In this document: one piece after another, positions 1 to 8,891 of the stretch
Layout: each line of letters begins with the position of its first letter
How positions within the stretch are numbered: the first letter of the stretch is position 1
Assembly (NCBI RefSeq): GCF_022346005.1
Contig: NZ_JAKRMY010000002.1
Coordinates: 62,001 to 126,000, forward strand
Length of the DNA stretch: 64,000 nt
Direction of reading: 5' to 3'
Source: Corynebacterium sp. ACRPS
Lineage (GTDB): Bacteria > Actinomycetota > Actinomycetes > Mycobacteriales > Mycobacteriaceae
Notes under the pieces: model-generated
Database searches by the model: none
Told to the model about the DNA's origin: nothing
The model's input: the letters and a program-made list of their open reading frames with translations, nothing else
Program-made: the position numbers and the translations under genes

Positions 1-2083
1 TGGCATCGCGCAACTCGCCCACCCGCTTATTTGGTCGCAGGCGTGGTTTCGACTTCATCCGCTTCGGACGATCAAACTTTTCGCGGCGGAAGACATCCTG
101 GATGTACTTGGTATTGCGCCGCGGATTCTTCCGCACCGGCTTCGGGATCTTAATACGGCCCAGCTGAATCGGTGGATTGCTAATCCCGGTGGCATCGATG
201 CGCCCAGACCACCCAGATTCCGTGGTCACCCACGGACGTGGATCCTCAGTCTGGTTGGCCGGGGTGACCACCGCGGCAAGGGTGGGCCGTTTCTTTCCGG
301 CAATCGCGATGACGTCGCCCAATTGCAGGCGGGCTAGCACCGCGACTACTTCCTGGGTGCGTTGGTGTTCCTTATCAACCTTGGATTGTTTTTCTTCTGC
401 CGTTAGCTCGCGGCGCAACCGGATATAATCCATGAGCACCTCGGCGGGATCCTCGCCGTCCTTGGCCGGTGGTGCGAGGGCATCGACGGCATCGTCAAGC
501 TGCTCCCGCAACTCGCACACGCGATGCTCCGCGCGTTCTAATTCGCGGGTTTCTTCCACCACGGAGCCATCGGCTTGGAACTGTGCGAAGGACTTTTCCA
601 GCAGCCGCAGCGAGTCTTCAAAACCGAGCATGCCCAGCAGGTTAATGGCCATGTTATAGCCCGGCGCAAACGTAGAAATGAGCGGATACGTGCGCGTCGA
701 AGCCAAACCTGCGACAAAACGCGGATCCATAGCAGGCGCCCACTGCACGACCGCGTTGCCCAGGGTATCGATTCCGCGCCGGCCAGCACGCCCGGTCAGC
801 TGCGTGTATTGGCCTGGCGTGAGGTCCACGTGCGCTTCGCCATTAAACTTAATGAGCTTTTCGAGCACCACCGTGCGGGCGGGCATATTAATGCCCAAGG
901 CAAGGGTCTCTGTTGCGAATACGGCGCGCACCAAGCCGCGAACAAAGAGTTCTTCGACGATGTGGCGAAATGCCGGCAGCATCCCTGCGTGGTGGGCAGC
1001 AAAACCACGCGAGAGCGCTTCGCGCCACCGCCGAAAGTCTAGGACCTGGAGGTCTTCTTCTGGGATGCCCTCGACGCCGGCATCGACGATGGCCTTGATT
1101 TCTTCTGCTTCTTCTTGCGTCGTCAGCACCATCCTGCTGCGCAGGCACTGATAGAGCGCGCCGTCGCAACCGGCGCGGGAAAAAATAAAGGTAATCGCGG
1201 GCAGCATATCTTGCGATTGCAGCACCTTGAGCACCTCCGGGCGCCCTAAGGGACGGTAGCGATCCTGCGGGCGAGAAGAACCGGAACGACCGCCGGCCTT
1301 CCCATGAAAATCGCTGCGCCCGCCGCCCTTGTGGCGCGCCCTCGCGCGAAAACCCTTGCCGGATTTATAGTCCGCGCGCGCATCATCGCTATCGCCCGCC
1401 TCCAAGCGCTGAATGCGGCGCTCTAACTCAGAATTGACCTGGCCGCCGGATTCCGGTTCAAAGAGCGGATAAATCTTGCGGCCCAACATCATCCATTGAT
1501 CGAGCGGAACCGGCCGGTGTTCGGTCACAATGACAGAGGTATCTCCGCGGACGGTAGCGAGCCATTCACCGAATTCCTCGGAATTGGACACGGTGGCAGA
1601 TAGACCAATGATGGAAACGTGATCCGCCAAGTTCAAAATGACTTCTTCCCAGACCGCACCGCGGGAGGCATCTGCAAGGAAGTGGATTTCATCCATGACC
1701 ACGTGGGTAAGCCTATCCAGCGCGGGCGAATCCGCGTAGATCATATTGCGCAGCACCTCAGTGGTCATCACCACGATTTCGGCGTCCGAGTTGATAGAGA
1801 CATCGCCAGTAAGCAGACCAACGGCATCCTCGCCGTGCTCAGCGACGAGGTCGTGGTACTTCTGGTTGCTCAGCGCCTTAATCGGGGTGGTATAAAAGCA
1901 CTTCGTGCCGCGGCTTAAGGCCAAAGAAACGGCAAACTCGCCAACGACGGTTTTACCTGCGCCGGTAGGGGCGCAGACGAGCACACCTTGGCCACTTTCT
2001 ACCGCCTCACACCCCTGCACCTGGAACTCATCCAAGGGGTATGGGAGGCCGGCAGCGAAGGTATCCAGGTGAGTTTCAGTCAT
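1..2083 (-). CDS. helY: SF2 DEAD/DEAH-box RNA helicase, HelY/Mtr4-like (partial)
   Basis: Reading down from the ATG at 2083, the N-terminus has a Q-motif-like stretch (PYPLDEFQ), Walker A (APTGAGKT), a DEIH Walker B box (VMDEIHF) and motif III (SATVSN), the order of a superfamily 2 helicase. HelY/Mtr4-type enzymes unwind RNA with ATP. The frame stays open to base 1, so the C-terminus, where the DSHCT domain of this family lies, is outside the window. It sits 21 nt downstream of tatC on the same strand, the order seen in mycobacteria (helY next to tatC), which supports the HelY assignment. The exact RNA substrate cannot be told from sequence. Confidence 0.85.
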   Translation of the reverse strand, partial: MTETHLDTFAAGLPYPLDEFQVQGCEAVESGQGVLVCAPTGAGKTVVGEFAVSLALSRGTKCFYTTPIKALSNQKYHDLVAEHGEDAVGLLTGDVSINSDAEIVVMTTEVLRNMIYADSPALDRLTHVVMDEIHFLADASRGAVWEEVILNLADHVSIIGLSATVSNSEEFGEWLATVRGDTSVIVTEHRPVPLDQWMMLGRKIYPLFEPESGGQVNSELERRIQRLEAGDSDDARADYKSGKGFRARARHKGGGRSDFHGKAGGRSGSSRPQDRYRPLGRPEVLKVLQSQDMLPAITFIFSRAGCDGALYQCLRSRMVLTTQEEAEEIKAIVDAGVEGIPEEDLQVLDFRRWREALSRGFAAHHAGMLPAFRHIVEELFVRGLVRAVFATETLALGINMPARTVVLEKLIKFNGEAHVDLTPGQYTQLTGRAGRRGIDTLGNAVVQWAPAMDPRFVAGLASTRTYPLISTFAPGYNMAINLLGMLGFEDSLRLLEKSFAQFQADGSVVEETRELERAEHRVCELREQLDDAVDALAPPAKDGEDPAEVLMDYIRLRRELTAEEKQSKVDKEHQRTQEVVAVLARLQLGDVIAIAGKKRPTLAAVVTPANQTEDPRPWVTTESGWSGRIDATGISNPPIQLGRIKIPKPVRKNPRRNTKYIQDVFRREKFDRPKRMKSKPRLRPNKRVGELRDA

Positions 2084-2104
2084 ATCTCACAAGGCTACCC
2101 GTGC

Positions 2105-3214
2105 TTAAAGCACATCGTCGAAAAAGCCGCCTTCATCGGTAGGCCGTGGCGGCCCCTTGCGATCCCCAGCCTGCTGCGAAGTGCTATCCGCCGCCCGCTT
2201 TTCCGCGCGGACAGTCTGCGATGACGCGCTAGGTGCCGTGGGCTTTGGGGAGGCATACACGCCCGATGGGGCATCGACAGGCGCGGGTCCACCCACGCCC
2301 GTGGGGCCCTCATCAAGCGCGGACGCGGATTCATCATCAAGATCCATCCACTCAGGGCGCTGCCGGTTCTGGCGTTTATCGTGAATGCGGCAGAACTGGA
2401 AGGCAATCTCGATAAGCAGCAAGAGGCAGGCGGATAAGACCAGCATGCTAAACGGTTCTTGGCCTGGCGTCACCAAAGCAGCGAAGATCATAACCACGAC
2501 GATGATAATGCGGCGCTTGTCCTTGACGTGGTTGTATTCCAAGATACCAATGAGATTGAGCGAGACCACCAAAAGTGGAACCTCGAAGCTGATGCCGAAG
2601 ATGAGCAACATCGCCAAAAGATAATAAAAATATCGCTCACCGGTTAATGCTGCGGTTTGATACTCAGCGCCGATACCAATGAGGAATTCCAAGCCCACGG
2701 ACAAGATGAAGTAGGCCAAGACGGCGCCCGCCAGGAAGAGTGAGACGGCCACAACGACGAAGCTCAAGGTATAGCGGCGCTCGTTCTTATGCAGGCCTGG
2801 GACGATGAATGCCCACACCTGGTAGAGCCAGACAGGGGACGAAATCACCGTACCGGCCAAAGCACCGACCTTCAGACGCAAAATGAGCATCTCGAAGGGG
2901 CTGGTGGCAAGCAAGCGGCATTCGCCATCGTTATTGAAATTGGCCCGCTTATCTTCCGGCAATGAGCAATAAGGCTCGCGCAGAATTTCTCCCAGCGGCG
3001 GAATCCGGAAGGGCGCCTGCTGGTACCAAATGAAACCGATGATCGCACCGATAACCAAGGCCAACAAGGAAATAATGATCCTTCGCCGCAGCTCTTGCAG
3101 GTGCTGCACTAAGGTCATCTCGCCCGTTGGATTCTTGGGCTTGCGTGAAAAACCTCGCCGCTTGCGGCGCACGCGGGATCCTTGTTCACCGACAGGGTGG
3201 GACTGTGAGGACAT
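2105..3214 (-). CDS. tatC: Sec-independent protein translocase TatC
   Basis: Twin-arginine translocase receptor subunit (369 aa), which binds RR signal peptides and exports folded proteins with TatA. Residues from about 30 to 260 carry six hydrophobic segments, starting after the TatC-type entry motif MTLVQHLQELRRR. A charged, Pro/Ser-rich cytoplasmic tail of about 95 residues follows and ends in DEGGFFDDVL; such long tails are typical of actinobacterial TatC. I chose the ATG at 3214 because GAAAGAG lies just upstream; an in-frame TTG at 3238 has no such support. It lies downstream of tatA in a probable tatA-tatC-helY transcription unit. Confidence 0.95.
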   Translation of the reverse strand: MSSQSHPVGEQGSRVRRKRRGFSRKPKNPTGEMTLVQHLQELRRRIIISLLALVIGAIIGFIWYQQAPFRIPPLGEILREPYCSLPEDKRANFNNDGECRLLATSPFEMLILRLKVGALAGTVISSPVWLYQVWAFIVPGLHKNERRYTLSFVVVAVSLFLAGAVLAYFILSVGLEFLIGIGAEYQTAALTGERYFYYLLAMLLIFGISFEVPLLVVSLNLIGILEYNHVKDKRRIIIVVVMIFAALVTPGQEPFSMLVLSACLLLLIEIAFQFCRIHDKRQNRQRPEWMDLDDESASALDEGPTGVGGPAPVDAPSGVYASPKPTAPSASSQTVRAEKRAADSTSQQAGDRKGPPRPTDEGGFFDDVL

Positions 3215-3341
3215 CAATTTGGCTCTTTCAACGCACAAGAGCGAACACTACCCTGCTCACTCGGTATCTGGATGCCGCGCGCCGGCACGGCTGGCGAGTA
3301 CATAAGCAAAGCGTGTTCGCGTTTCTAGCAGGCAGAAGGCG

Positions 3342-3611
3342 TTAATTCTGAGAAGAAGTGTTTCCCTGCTGGTGGCCAGGTTGCATATCTGGGCGGTTCC
3401 AGAACTCCTCATCGGACTGCTGGCGCTTCTGGCTCAATTGAGCTTGAGCCTCAGAGCGCTTGGTGTCCTCCGATTGCATTTCATTGACCTCAGATTTGAA
3501 AATGCGCATCGAGCGGCCCATGGAACGAGCAAGATCGGGCAGTTTCTTCGCGCCAAATAGCAAGATGATGACGAGAACAATCAGGCCGATTTCCAATGGT
3601 CCTAAGGTCAT
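3342..3611 (-). CDS. tatA: Sec-independent protein translocase TatA
   Basis: Small Tat pore subunit (89 aa). It has one N-terminal membrane helix ([17 protein letters not shown]), then the conserved [14 protein letters not shown] amphipathic helix and a polar, Gln-rich tail, the classic TatA layout. The start is the ATG at 3611: the protein begins MTLGPLE and GAAAGAGG lies 7-8 nt upstream. A longer in-frame reading to 3692 would add 27 basic residues before the membrane helix, which is unlike the family. It pairs with tatC 127 bp downstream. TatB is not visible in the window. Confidence 0.95.
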   Translation of the reverse strand: MTLGPLEIGLIVLVIILLFGAKKLPDLARSMGRSMRIFKSEVNEMQSEDTKRSEAQAQLSQKRQQSDEEFWNRPDMQPGHQQGNTSSQN

Positions 3612-3725
3612 AAGATCCTCTTTCGGTTCTTCTTTGCCTGCGCCAGATGGCCGCCGCGCTCTCTCCCTTCGCGGGGAGAATTCGCGAGGCAATTTTAAGA
3701 CGCATGTGCGTGCAGTAACTGAATT

Positions 3726-4679
3726 TTAAGTATAGCCCTTCAACGCGGCATTTCCGCGTTCCGCAATGAGATTCACAATAGATTGAGGGGCTATAACGCG
3801 TAACCTATCGGCCTGCCCGAGGGCGAAACGAACCAGCCAATCCACCGATCCTACCTGCATCGTTGCAGCTACAGTGCCGTTTTTTAGGCGTTTGCTTAGT
3901 TGCATATCGTAGTATTCTGCAAGCCAAGTGAATTCTTCATGAATGATTAATTCCACGGAATCCGCCGTACCTAAATTAAAGGGTGCTGCAGCGTCGAAAT
4001 CCAGCTCCTTGAGGCGCGGATGAGCAGTTTCCTCGGTCAACTCGGCATGCTTGATGCGGTCGATGCGGAAGGTCCTATGCCCCTGCTTATCTTCTTCCCA
4101 TGCCGCGAGATAAGGCTCGGCATCCACGATGAAGATCCGGGCCGGATCAACTAGGCGCTCGGTTTCCTTATTAGATGAAGCACTCCAATAGCGCATCCGG
4201 ATGCGCCGTTTTTCATTGAGCCCGCGGTTTAAGGTTGCCTGGATATCGGATTCTTGCGGGTCCACCGTCGATAACGTGTCATAGATACTCAGCGTGCGCT
4301 CATCCATAATGGAGCGCAATTTCTCCGCGGCCGACTTAATCGCCCTGGCATCCAGCAGCCCGGGCATGGCCTCGAGGGATTCTAGGGTAAGCAAGAGGGC
4401 GCCTGCCTCGGTTGGGGTAAGCCGCAATGCTTGTCCCAGACCTTGGTCATTGTAGATGGTGACACCATCGCGGTAGCTGAAAGAGAGATCGATGAGCTCT
4501 TCGGTATTGCGGCCAGTCCCAGAGCAAAATAGCCGGTCCACGGCATCTTTTAGCTCTCCTGGGTCCATCCCCAAATCCGCGGCCGCCTCCATCGGGGTTT
4601 TATCCGGATGGTTTTGAAAATACGGGATGAGGTTGAGCGACCGGACGAGCGCTTGCAGTTTATGAGATCCATCGGCCAT
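3726..4679 (-). CDS. pafC: WYL-domain transcriptional regulator PafC
   Basis: Partner of PafB in the PafBC heteromer. In mycobacteria PafBC activates the RecA-independent DNA-damage response and responds to single-stranded DNA; it does not itself ligate Pup. The 317 aa protein has an N-terminal winged-helix region (LNLIPYFQNHPDKTPMEAAADLG) and a central WYL domain (RIRMRYWSASSNKETERLVDPARIF) followed by a C-terminal extension. I place the start at the ATG at 4679 (MADGSHKLQ), 4 nt after the pafB stop. A second ATG at 4697 would overlap pafB but has no ribosome-binding site. Translation is probably coupled to pafB. Confidence 0.9.
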   Translation of the reverse strand: MADGSHKLQALVRSLNLIPYFQNHPDKTPMEAAADLGMDPGELKDAVDRLFCSGTGRNTEELIDLSFSYRDGVTIYNDQGLGQALRLTPTEAGALLLTLESLEAMPGLLDARAIKSAAEKLRSIMDERTLSIYDTLSTVDPQESDIQATLNRGLNEKRRIRMRYWSASSNKETERLVDPARIFIVDAEPYLAAWEEDKQGHRTFRIDRIKHAELTEETAHPRLKELDFDAAAPFNLGTADSVELIIHEEFTWLAEYYDMQLSKRLKNGTVAATMQVGSVDWLVRFALGQADRLRVIAPQSIVNLIAERGNAALKGYT

Positions 4680-4683
4680 AGGT

Positions 4684-5670
4684 TTACTCAGCTCCATTGT
4701 GGTTGGCGGCTGCGCGCAATAGATTAATGATGTCATTGCGCACCTCGGGGGGATCGAGCACTTTTACTTCTGGGGCATAGCCCGCTGCGCTGCGCACCAA
4801 CCAATCCTTCTGGACCCCGGTAAGCACTACGGTGCCATCGGCGGTGCGCGTGCCCACGCTTTCTAGCTCTTGGGCTTGACCCTCTGGAATATACAGGGTC
4901 GCATCCACCTTTTCGCCGCGTTGTAGCGCCTCTTTGACGAGCTTGTCGATGTCCACCGTCGGCTCGATGTGCTCAGCCGGCTGGTGGGACCGCTTGATAT
5001 CGGAAAGCCTTAAGGCCCGGAAGACGCGCGGGGCTGCGCGGTCAACATCGAAGCCAACAATATAAATGCGACTTTGGTGGTTGACCACTCCCCAGGGATC
5101 CATGGTCCGGCGCACTGTCTCAGCCGCCGGATGGGGGCGGTAGGAAAAGGTGATGCGCACTTTATTTCGCACGGCGGCGAGGACGAAGGTGATGACTTCG
5201 GGGGCGAGCCGGGTGATGTCATTGACCGCGGTATATACGGGGGCACCCTCCAGGTTGCGGGAGGCCCCCGAAGCGGCAATCTTGGTCCACCCGGACAGGG
5301 AGAAATCGCTCAATCCACCAGGGGTTCCCACTCCCCCTGCGATGCCAAGCACCATCGCTTCTTCCGGTGAAAATTCCACCGGCGGGAGCTGGTAATTGCT
5401 TTGGTCGAGGCGGTACGAGACACCGTCTTCCCCACCGGTGTGCACGATGGGGACTCCGGCGCGTTGCAAGGTGGCGATATCGCGGCCCAGTGCCTTGGTG
5501 AAAGCCTCGTCGGACTTATCGCTATAACCTGCGACGTGGCTGCGGATCCAGGCCGCGGAGCGGTCAGGTGAACCACCCGAATTCGCCGCTCCTTGCAGCG
5601 CAAAGGATAGGTTGGTGAGCCTTTCTACCGCCGCATCCTGCCGGCTCGGCGTGGATCGTGATGCCACCAC
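4684..5670 (-). CDS. pafB: WYL-domain transcriptional regulator PafB
   Basis: Second half of the PafBC regulator (328 aa). It has an N-terminal HTH segment (residues about 12-75), a WYL domain (RITFSYRPHPAAETVRRTMDP around residue 172) and a WCX-type C-terminus. It begins with GTG at 5670, preceded by GGGGAGAG at suitable spacing. It lies 35 bp downstream of pafA and directly upstream of pafC, so pup-pafA-pafB-pafC is probably one transcript. The linkage to pafA is conserved in actinobacteria although PafBC acts in DNA repair rather than protein modification. Confidence 0.92.
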   Translation of the reverse strand: MVASRSTPSRQDAAVERLTNLSFALQGAANSGGSPDRSAAWIRSHVAGYSDKSDEAFTKALGRDIATLQRAGVPIVHTGGEDGVSYRLDQSNYQLPPVEFSPEEAMVLGIAGGVGTPGGLSDFSLSGWTKIAASGASRNLEGAPVYTAVNDITRLAPEVITFVLAAVRNKVRITFSYRPHPAAETVRRTMDPWGVVNHQSRIYIVGFDVDRAAPRVFRALRLSDIKRSHQPAEHIEPTVDIDKLVKEALQRGEKVDATLYIPEGQAQELESVGTRTADGTVVLTGVQKDWLVRSAAGYAPEVKVLDPPEVRNDIINLLRAAANHNGAE

Positions 5671-5705
5671 GTTGTCTACTCTCCCCAGTGCTCAATGTGC
5701 ACGCC

Positions 5706-7121
5706 CTAGGCGTGATTATCGTGCATATAGTCTAGCAATGCCTCAACGCGCGGATCGGTGGACGCGAAGGGATCCAGCAGTTCCTCGGTGCGCGGTTCTG
5801 GGCGGTTAACCTTCAGCCGCGTCCAATCCACGGTCACGTGCGCGCCGCATTCTTCGGCCGCAGCTAGGAACTTTCCGCGCAAAGCCGCGCGCGTAGTCGG
5901 CGGCGCGGCCGATACCGCGCGCTCGATGGACTCATCATCAATCCAGCGCTCGATCATCCCACGGCGCAGCAGCACGTCATATAAGCCTCTCCCAGGCCGG
6001 ATATCGTGATAGGTCATATCGACCTGCGTCAGCTTCGGATGCGCCCAGTCACCGCCCAAGCGGGAGCGGTAGCGCTCGAGCAGCTCGAGCTTGATCACCC
6101 AATCAATCTCGCGGTTCACTCCGGAAAAGTTTCCGGTCTCGATGGCGCGCAGGATGCGCTCCCACAGGTCAACGACGCGCTCTAATTCCGCCGTGGGCGT
6201 GCCGGCGTCTTCGCGGTGAGCGAGCCAATCGCGCGCCCGCGCGCAAAGCTGCTGCTGGACCTCCAAGGCGGTAATGGTTCCCCCGCTAACAAGCGGCAGC
6301 GGCGTAGAGCCGGTCACATCGCGTGCGATGGAGCGGATGTGGTGGATTGGATCTGCGATCTCGAGTTCGGGCAGCTCGAAGCCCGCCTCCAGCATCTCTA
6401 ACATGAGCAGGGTGGAGCCGACCTTCAATGCGATGGTGGGCTCTGCCATATTGGAATCGCCCACGATGATGTGCATGCGGCGGAAGCGCTTGGAATCCCC
6501 ATGCGGCTCATCGCGGGTATTGATAATGGGCCGGGAGCGGGTGGTCGCGGACGATACGCCCTCCCATACCTGATCGGCGCGCTGGGATAAGAGGAATTGC
6601 GCGGGTTGGTCGCCCTTGGCAGGCTGCACCATTCCCGCCCCGCAGATAAGTTGGCGGGTAATCAAGAACGGCAAGAGCGCTACGCCCAGGTCTTTGAGCA
6701 CCATGTGCCTGCTAATGAGGTAATTCTCGTGGCAGCCAAAGGAGTGCCCGGCGGAATCGACGTTATTTTTAAAAAGGTAGACCGCGCGCTCGTTTCCTTC
6801 TTCGGCCAAAGCGTCTTCCGCCTGCAGGACCAGGCGGTTCATCACGCGGTCACCGGCGCATTCATGGGCGATGAGCTGGCTGAGGCTATCGCACTCGGCG
6901 GTGGCTACCTCAGGGTGCGAGCCGACGTCGAGGTACAGGCGGCTGGCATTGGTGGCAAAGATATTGGACGAGGCGTATTTTTCCACGATCGGCCGGAAGA
7001 GCACGCGCGCAACCTCATCGGGGCTTAATGCCCGCTGGCTCTTCGGCGTCGCCGTGGACAGGCCGTACTCGGTTTCGATGCCCATGATCCGCCGAGCAAA
7101 AACGGGACGGGTGGATTCCAC
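5706..7121 (-). CDS. pafA: Pup--protein ligase PafA
   Basis: Attaches the C-terminal glutamate of Pup to substrate lysines in an ATP-dependent, glutamine-synthetase-like reaction. The 471 aa sequence has the family marks: MGIETEYG near the N-terminus (ATP/Mg binding), LYLDVGSHPE with the catalytic aspartate at D65, LFKNNVDSAGHSFGCHENYL, and the Arg-rich [15 protein letters not shown]. It starts with GTG at 7121, only 2 nt after the pup stop codon, so enzyme and modifier are co-translated. No prcB/prcA genes lie between pup and pafA, unlike the mycobacterial order. Confidence 0.96.
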   Translation of the reverse strand: MESTRPVFARRIMGIETEYGLSTATPKSQRALSPDEVARVLFRPIVEKYASSNIFATNASRLYLDVGSHPEVATAECDSLSQLIAHECAGDRVMNRLVLQAEDALAEEGNERAVYLFKNNVDSAGHSFGCHENYLISRHMVLKDLGVALLPFLITRQLICGAGMVQPAKGDQPAQFLLSQRADQVWEGVSSATTRSRPIINTRDEPHGDSKRFRRMHIIVGDSNMAEPTIALKVGSTLLMLEMLEAGFELPELEIADPIHHIRSIARDVTGSTPLPLVSGGTITALEVQQQLCARARDWLAHREDAGTPTAELERVVDLWERILRAIETGNFSGVNREIDWVIKLELLERYRSRLGGDWAHPKLTQVDMTYHDIRPGRGLYDVLLRRGMIERWIDDESIERAVSAAPPTTRAALRGKFLAAAEECGAHVTVDWTRLKVNRPEPRTEELLDPFASTDPRVEALLDYMHDNHA

Positions 7122-7123
7122 GC

Positions 7124-7315
7124 CTACTGTCCGCCCTTTTGGACGTACGAGCGGACGAATTCTTCCGCGTTATTTTCTAGCAGGCCATCGATCTCATCCA
7201 AGAGATCATCGGTGCCGGAGGTGTTGATATTGAGCTGGGTAGCGGTAAATTCTTCCTCTGACTCGGGGCCATTTCCCCCATTATTGCTACTGACCTGGCG
7301 ATTCGAAGTGGACAT
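7124..7315 (-). CDS. pup: Prokaryotic ubiquitin-like protein Pup
   Basis: Disordered 63 aa modifier. The N-terminal half is Asn/Ser/Glu-rich, the middle (DDLLDEIDGLLENNAEEFVRSY) is the helical part that binds the ARC coiled coil, and the C-terminus is Gly-Gly-Gln. A Gln ending means Pup is translated inactive and must be deamidated to Glu by Dop before ligation. The ATG at 7315 follows AAAGGA. It lies between dop (upstream, 31 bp) and pafA (downstream, 2 bp), so all partners of the cycle are adjacent. Confidence 0.97.
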   Translation of the reverse strand: MSTSNRQVSSNNGGNGPESEEEFTATQLNINTSGTDDLLDEIDGLLENNAEEFVRSYVQKGGQ

Positions 7316-7346
7316 GGTGTCATCCTTTCCTCATATTAGGTGATCA

Positions 7347-8891
7347 TTACTTACGATACTCGGGCTGGATGCCGATGGCAGCAAGCCCTTCAAGTAACTC
7401 CTCTACGCTGCTGGCGCCCTCGATGATGCCTTCGCAGTCCGCACGGGTGAGGCCACGGGTATCATCCATGGCCACGGTAGCCCAGACGCCATTGCGGGAG
7501 CGCCCGTCCGTAGCACCACGGCGCAGGGTGAGGCTTTGCCAACTGGCGGCGATGATATCTTCGCCGAATTTCTGCGTTATGCGCCCGCGGAAATATGCAC
7601 GGGTGTCGGTAGGCGGCTCGGCCGCGGCCCGTCGCAGGTCCTCGGCGCTAAAGAGCTGGCGCATCTGGCCCTTGCGCACCAGCGCATAGTGCAGCGACTT
7701 CGCCGGATCGATTTCGGCATATTGCAGGTCGATAAGGCGCAGCTTGGGGTCATCTGGGGCGATGCCGCGGTCGAGGTAGCTCTTGATCAACCGGTACTTG
7801 GCCACCCAATCTAGGAGGTGGGAGGCCTTGAGGGGGTCATCGGCAAGTAGCCCTACCGCCTCGTTCCAGGCCGCCAGCACCTTGTGGTCGGCGGAAGTCT
7901 CCGGCTGCAGGCGGCGGCGGTATTCGGCGAGCAGCTCGAGGGCGGTGAGCTCGCGGCCATCGGCAAGCGTGAGCCGGTGGCGCAATTCGAGGTCGCGGCT
8001 TACCAGGGGCACCTCCGCGACGGCATCGGCAAGGCGCAAATCGCTAAAGTCCGTGCCGGCCTCAATGGCATCGAGCACCAGCGAGGTCATGCCCAATTTC
8101 AGCAGCGTCGAGGTCTGCGACATATTCGCATCGCCGATAATGACGTGCAGGCGGCCGAAGTCATCGTGGATGGCATGGGGCTCGTCGCGGGTATTGATAA
8201 TGCCGCGGTTGAGGGTGGTTTCCAGGGAAATTTCCTGCTCGATATAGTCCGCGCGCTGGGAAATCTGGAACCCCGGTTCCTCCCCAAACTCCCCGCGGCC
8301 CATGCGCCCAGCACCGATGACGACCTGCCGGGCAACGAAGAAGGGAATCAGCGCCTGGGCCATGACCGAAAAATCGGTGCTCCGTGCGTACTGATAATTT
8401 TCATGCGAACCGTAGCTGGCACCCTTGCCATCGACATTGTTTTTATAAAACCGCAGCGGCGGGCACGGTTGACGATCCACGAGGACGGACTTTCCCTGCT
8501 CCGTCAGCTCCGCGACGGCATCCCTGGCCTGCAGCAGCGTGTGATCGCCGGCGGCGTCATAGAGCGTCGCGTCCCAAGCATTTGTGCATTCCGGCGCCGA
8601 GTACTCGGGGTGGGCATGGTCCACATAGAACCGCGCCCCGCTCGGGGTGACAACATTGGCCACACCAACCGCATTGGGGTCTACCACGGGAACCGTATCG
8701 TAGCGCTTGAGGTCAAAACCGCGGGAATCTCGCAAGGGATGTTCTTCCGCAAAATCCCAGCGCGAACGCGCGCCCGTGTACAGCGCTGCATAGGCCACCA
8801 CCGCGTGGGTCGAGGTGATGATTGGGGATTCCTCCGGCGAATCCGGCGTAGAAATGCCGTATTCCGTTTCCGTTCCTAGCACGCGGGCCAC
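7347..8891 (-). CDS. dop: Pup deamidase/depupylase Dop
   Basis: Converts Pup-Gln to Pup-Glu and also removes Pup from proteins. It is a PafA paralogue (514 aa): GTETEYG at residues 6-12, [15 protein letters not shown] with the catalytic aspartate D91, [19 protein letters not shown], and NTRDEPH. The insertion between residues about 40 and 75, the Dop loop region, separates it from PafA. The start is the GTG at 8891 with AAGGAG upstream; this codon lies inside the 3' end of arc (16-nt overlap), so Dop is probably translationally coupled to the ATPase. Confidence 0.96.
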   Translation of the reverse strand: MARVLGTETEYGISTPDSPEESPIITSTHAVVAYAALYTGARSRWDFAEEHPLRDSRGFDLKRYDTVPVVDPNAVGVANVVTPSGARFYVDHAHPEYSAPECTNAWDATLYDAAGDHTLLQARDAVAELTEQGKSVLVDRQPCPPLRFYKNNVDGKGASYGSHENYQYARSTDFSVMAQALIPFFVARQVVIGAGRMGRGEFGEEPGFQISQRADYIEQEISLETTLNRGIINTRDEPHAIHDDFGRLHVIIGDANMSQTSTLLKLGMTSLVLDAIEAGTDFSDLRLADAVAEVPLVSRDLELRHRLTLADGRELTALELLAEYRRRLQPETSADHKVLAAWNEAVGLLADDPLKASHLLDWVAKYRLIKSYLDRGIAPDDPKLRLIDLQYAEIDPAKSLHYALVRKGQMRQLFSAEDLRRAAAEPPTDTRAYFRGRITQKFGEDIIAASWQSLTLRRGATDGRSRNGVWATVAMDDTRGLTRADCEGIIEGASSVEELLEGLAAIGIQPEYRK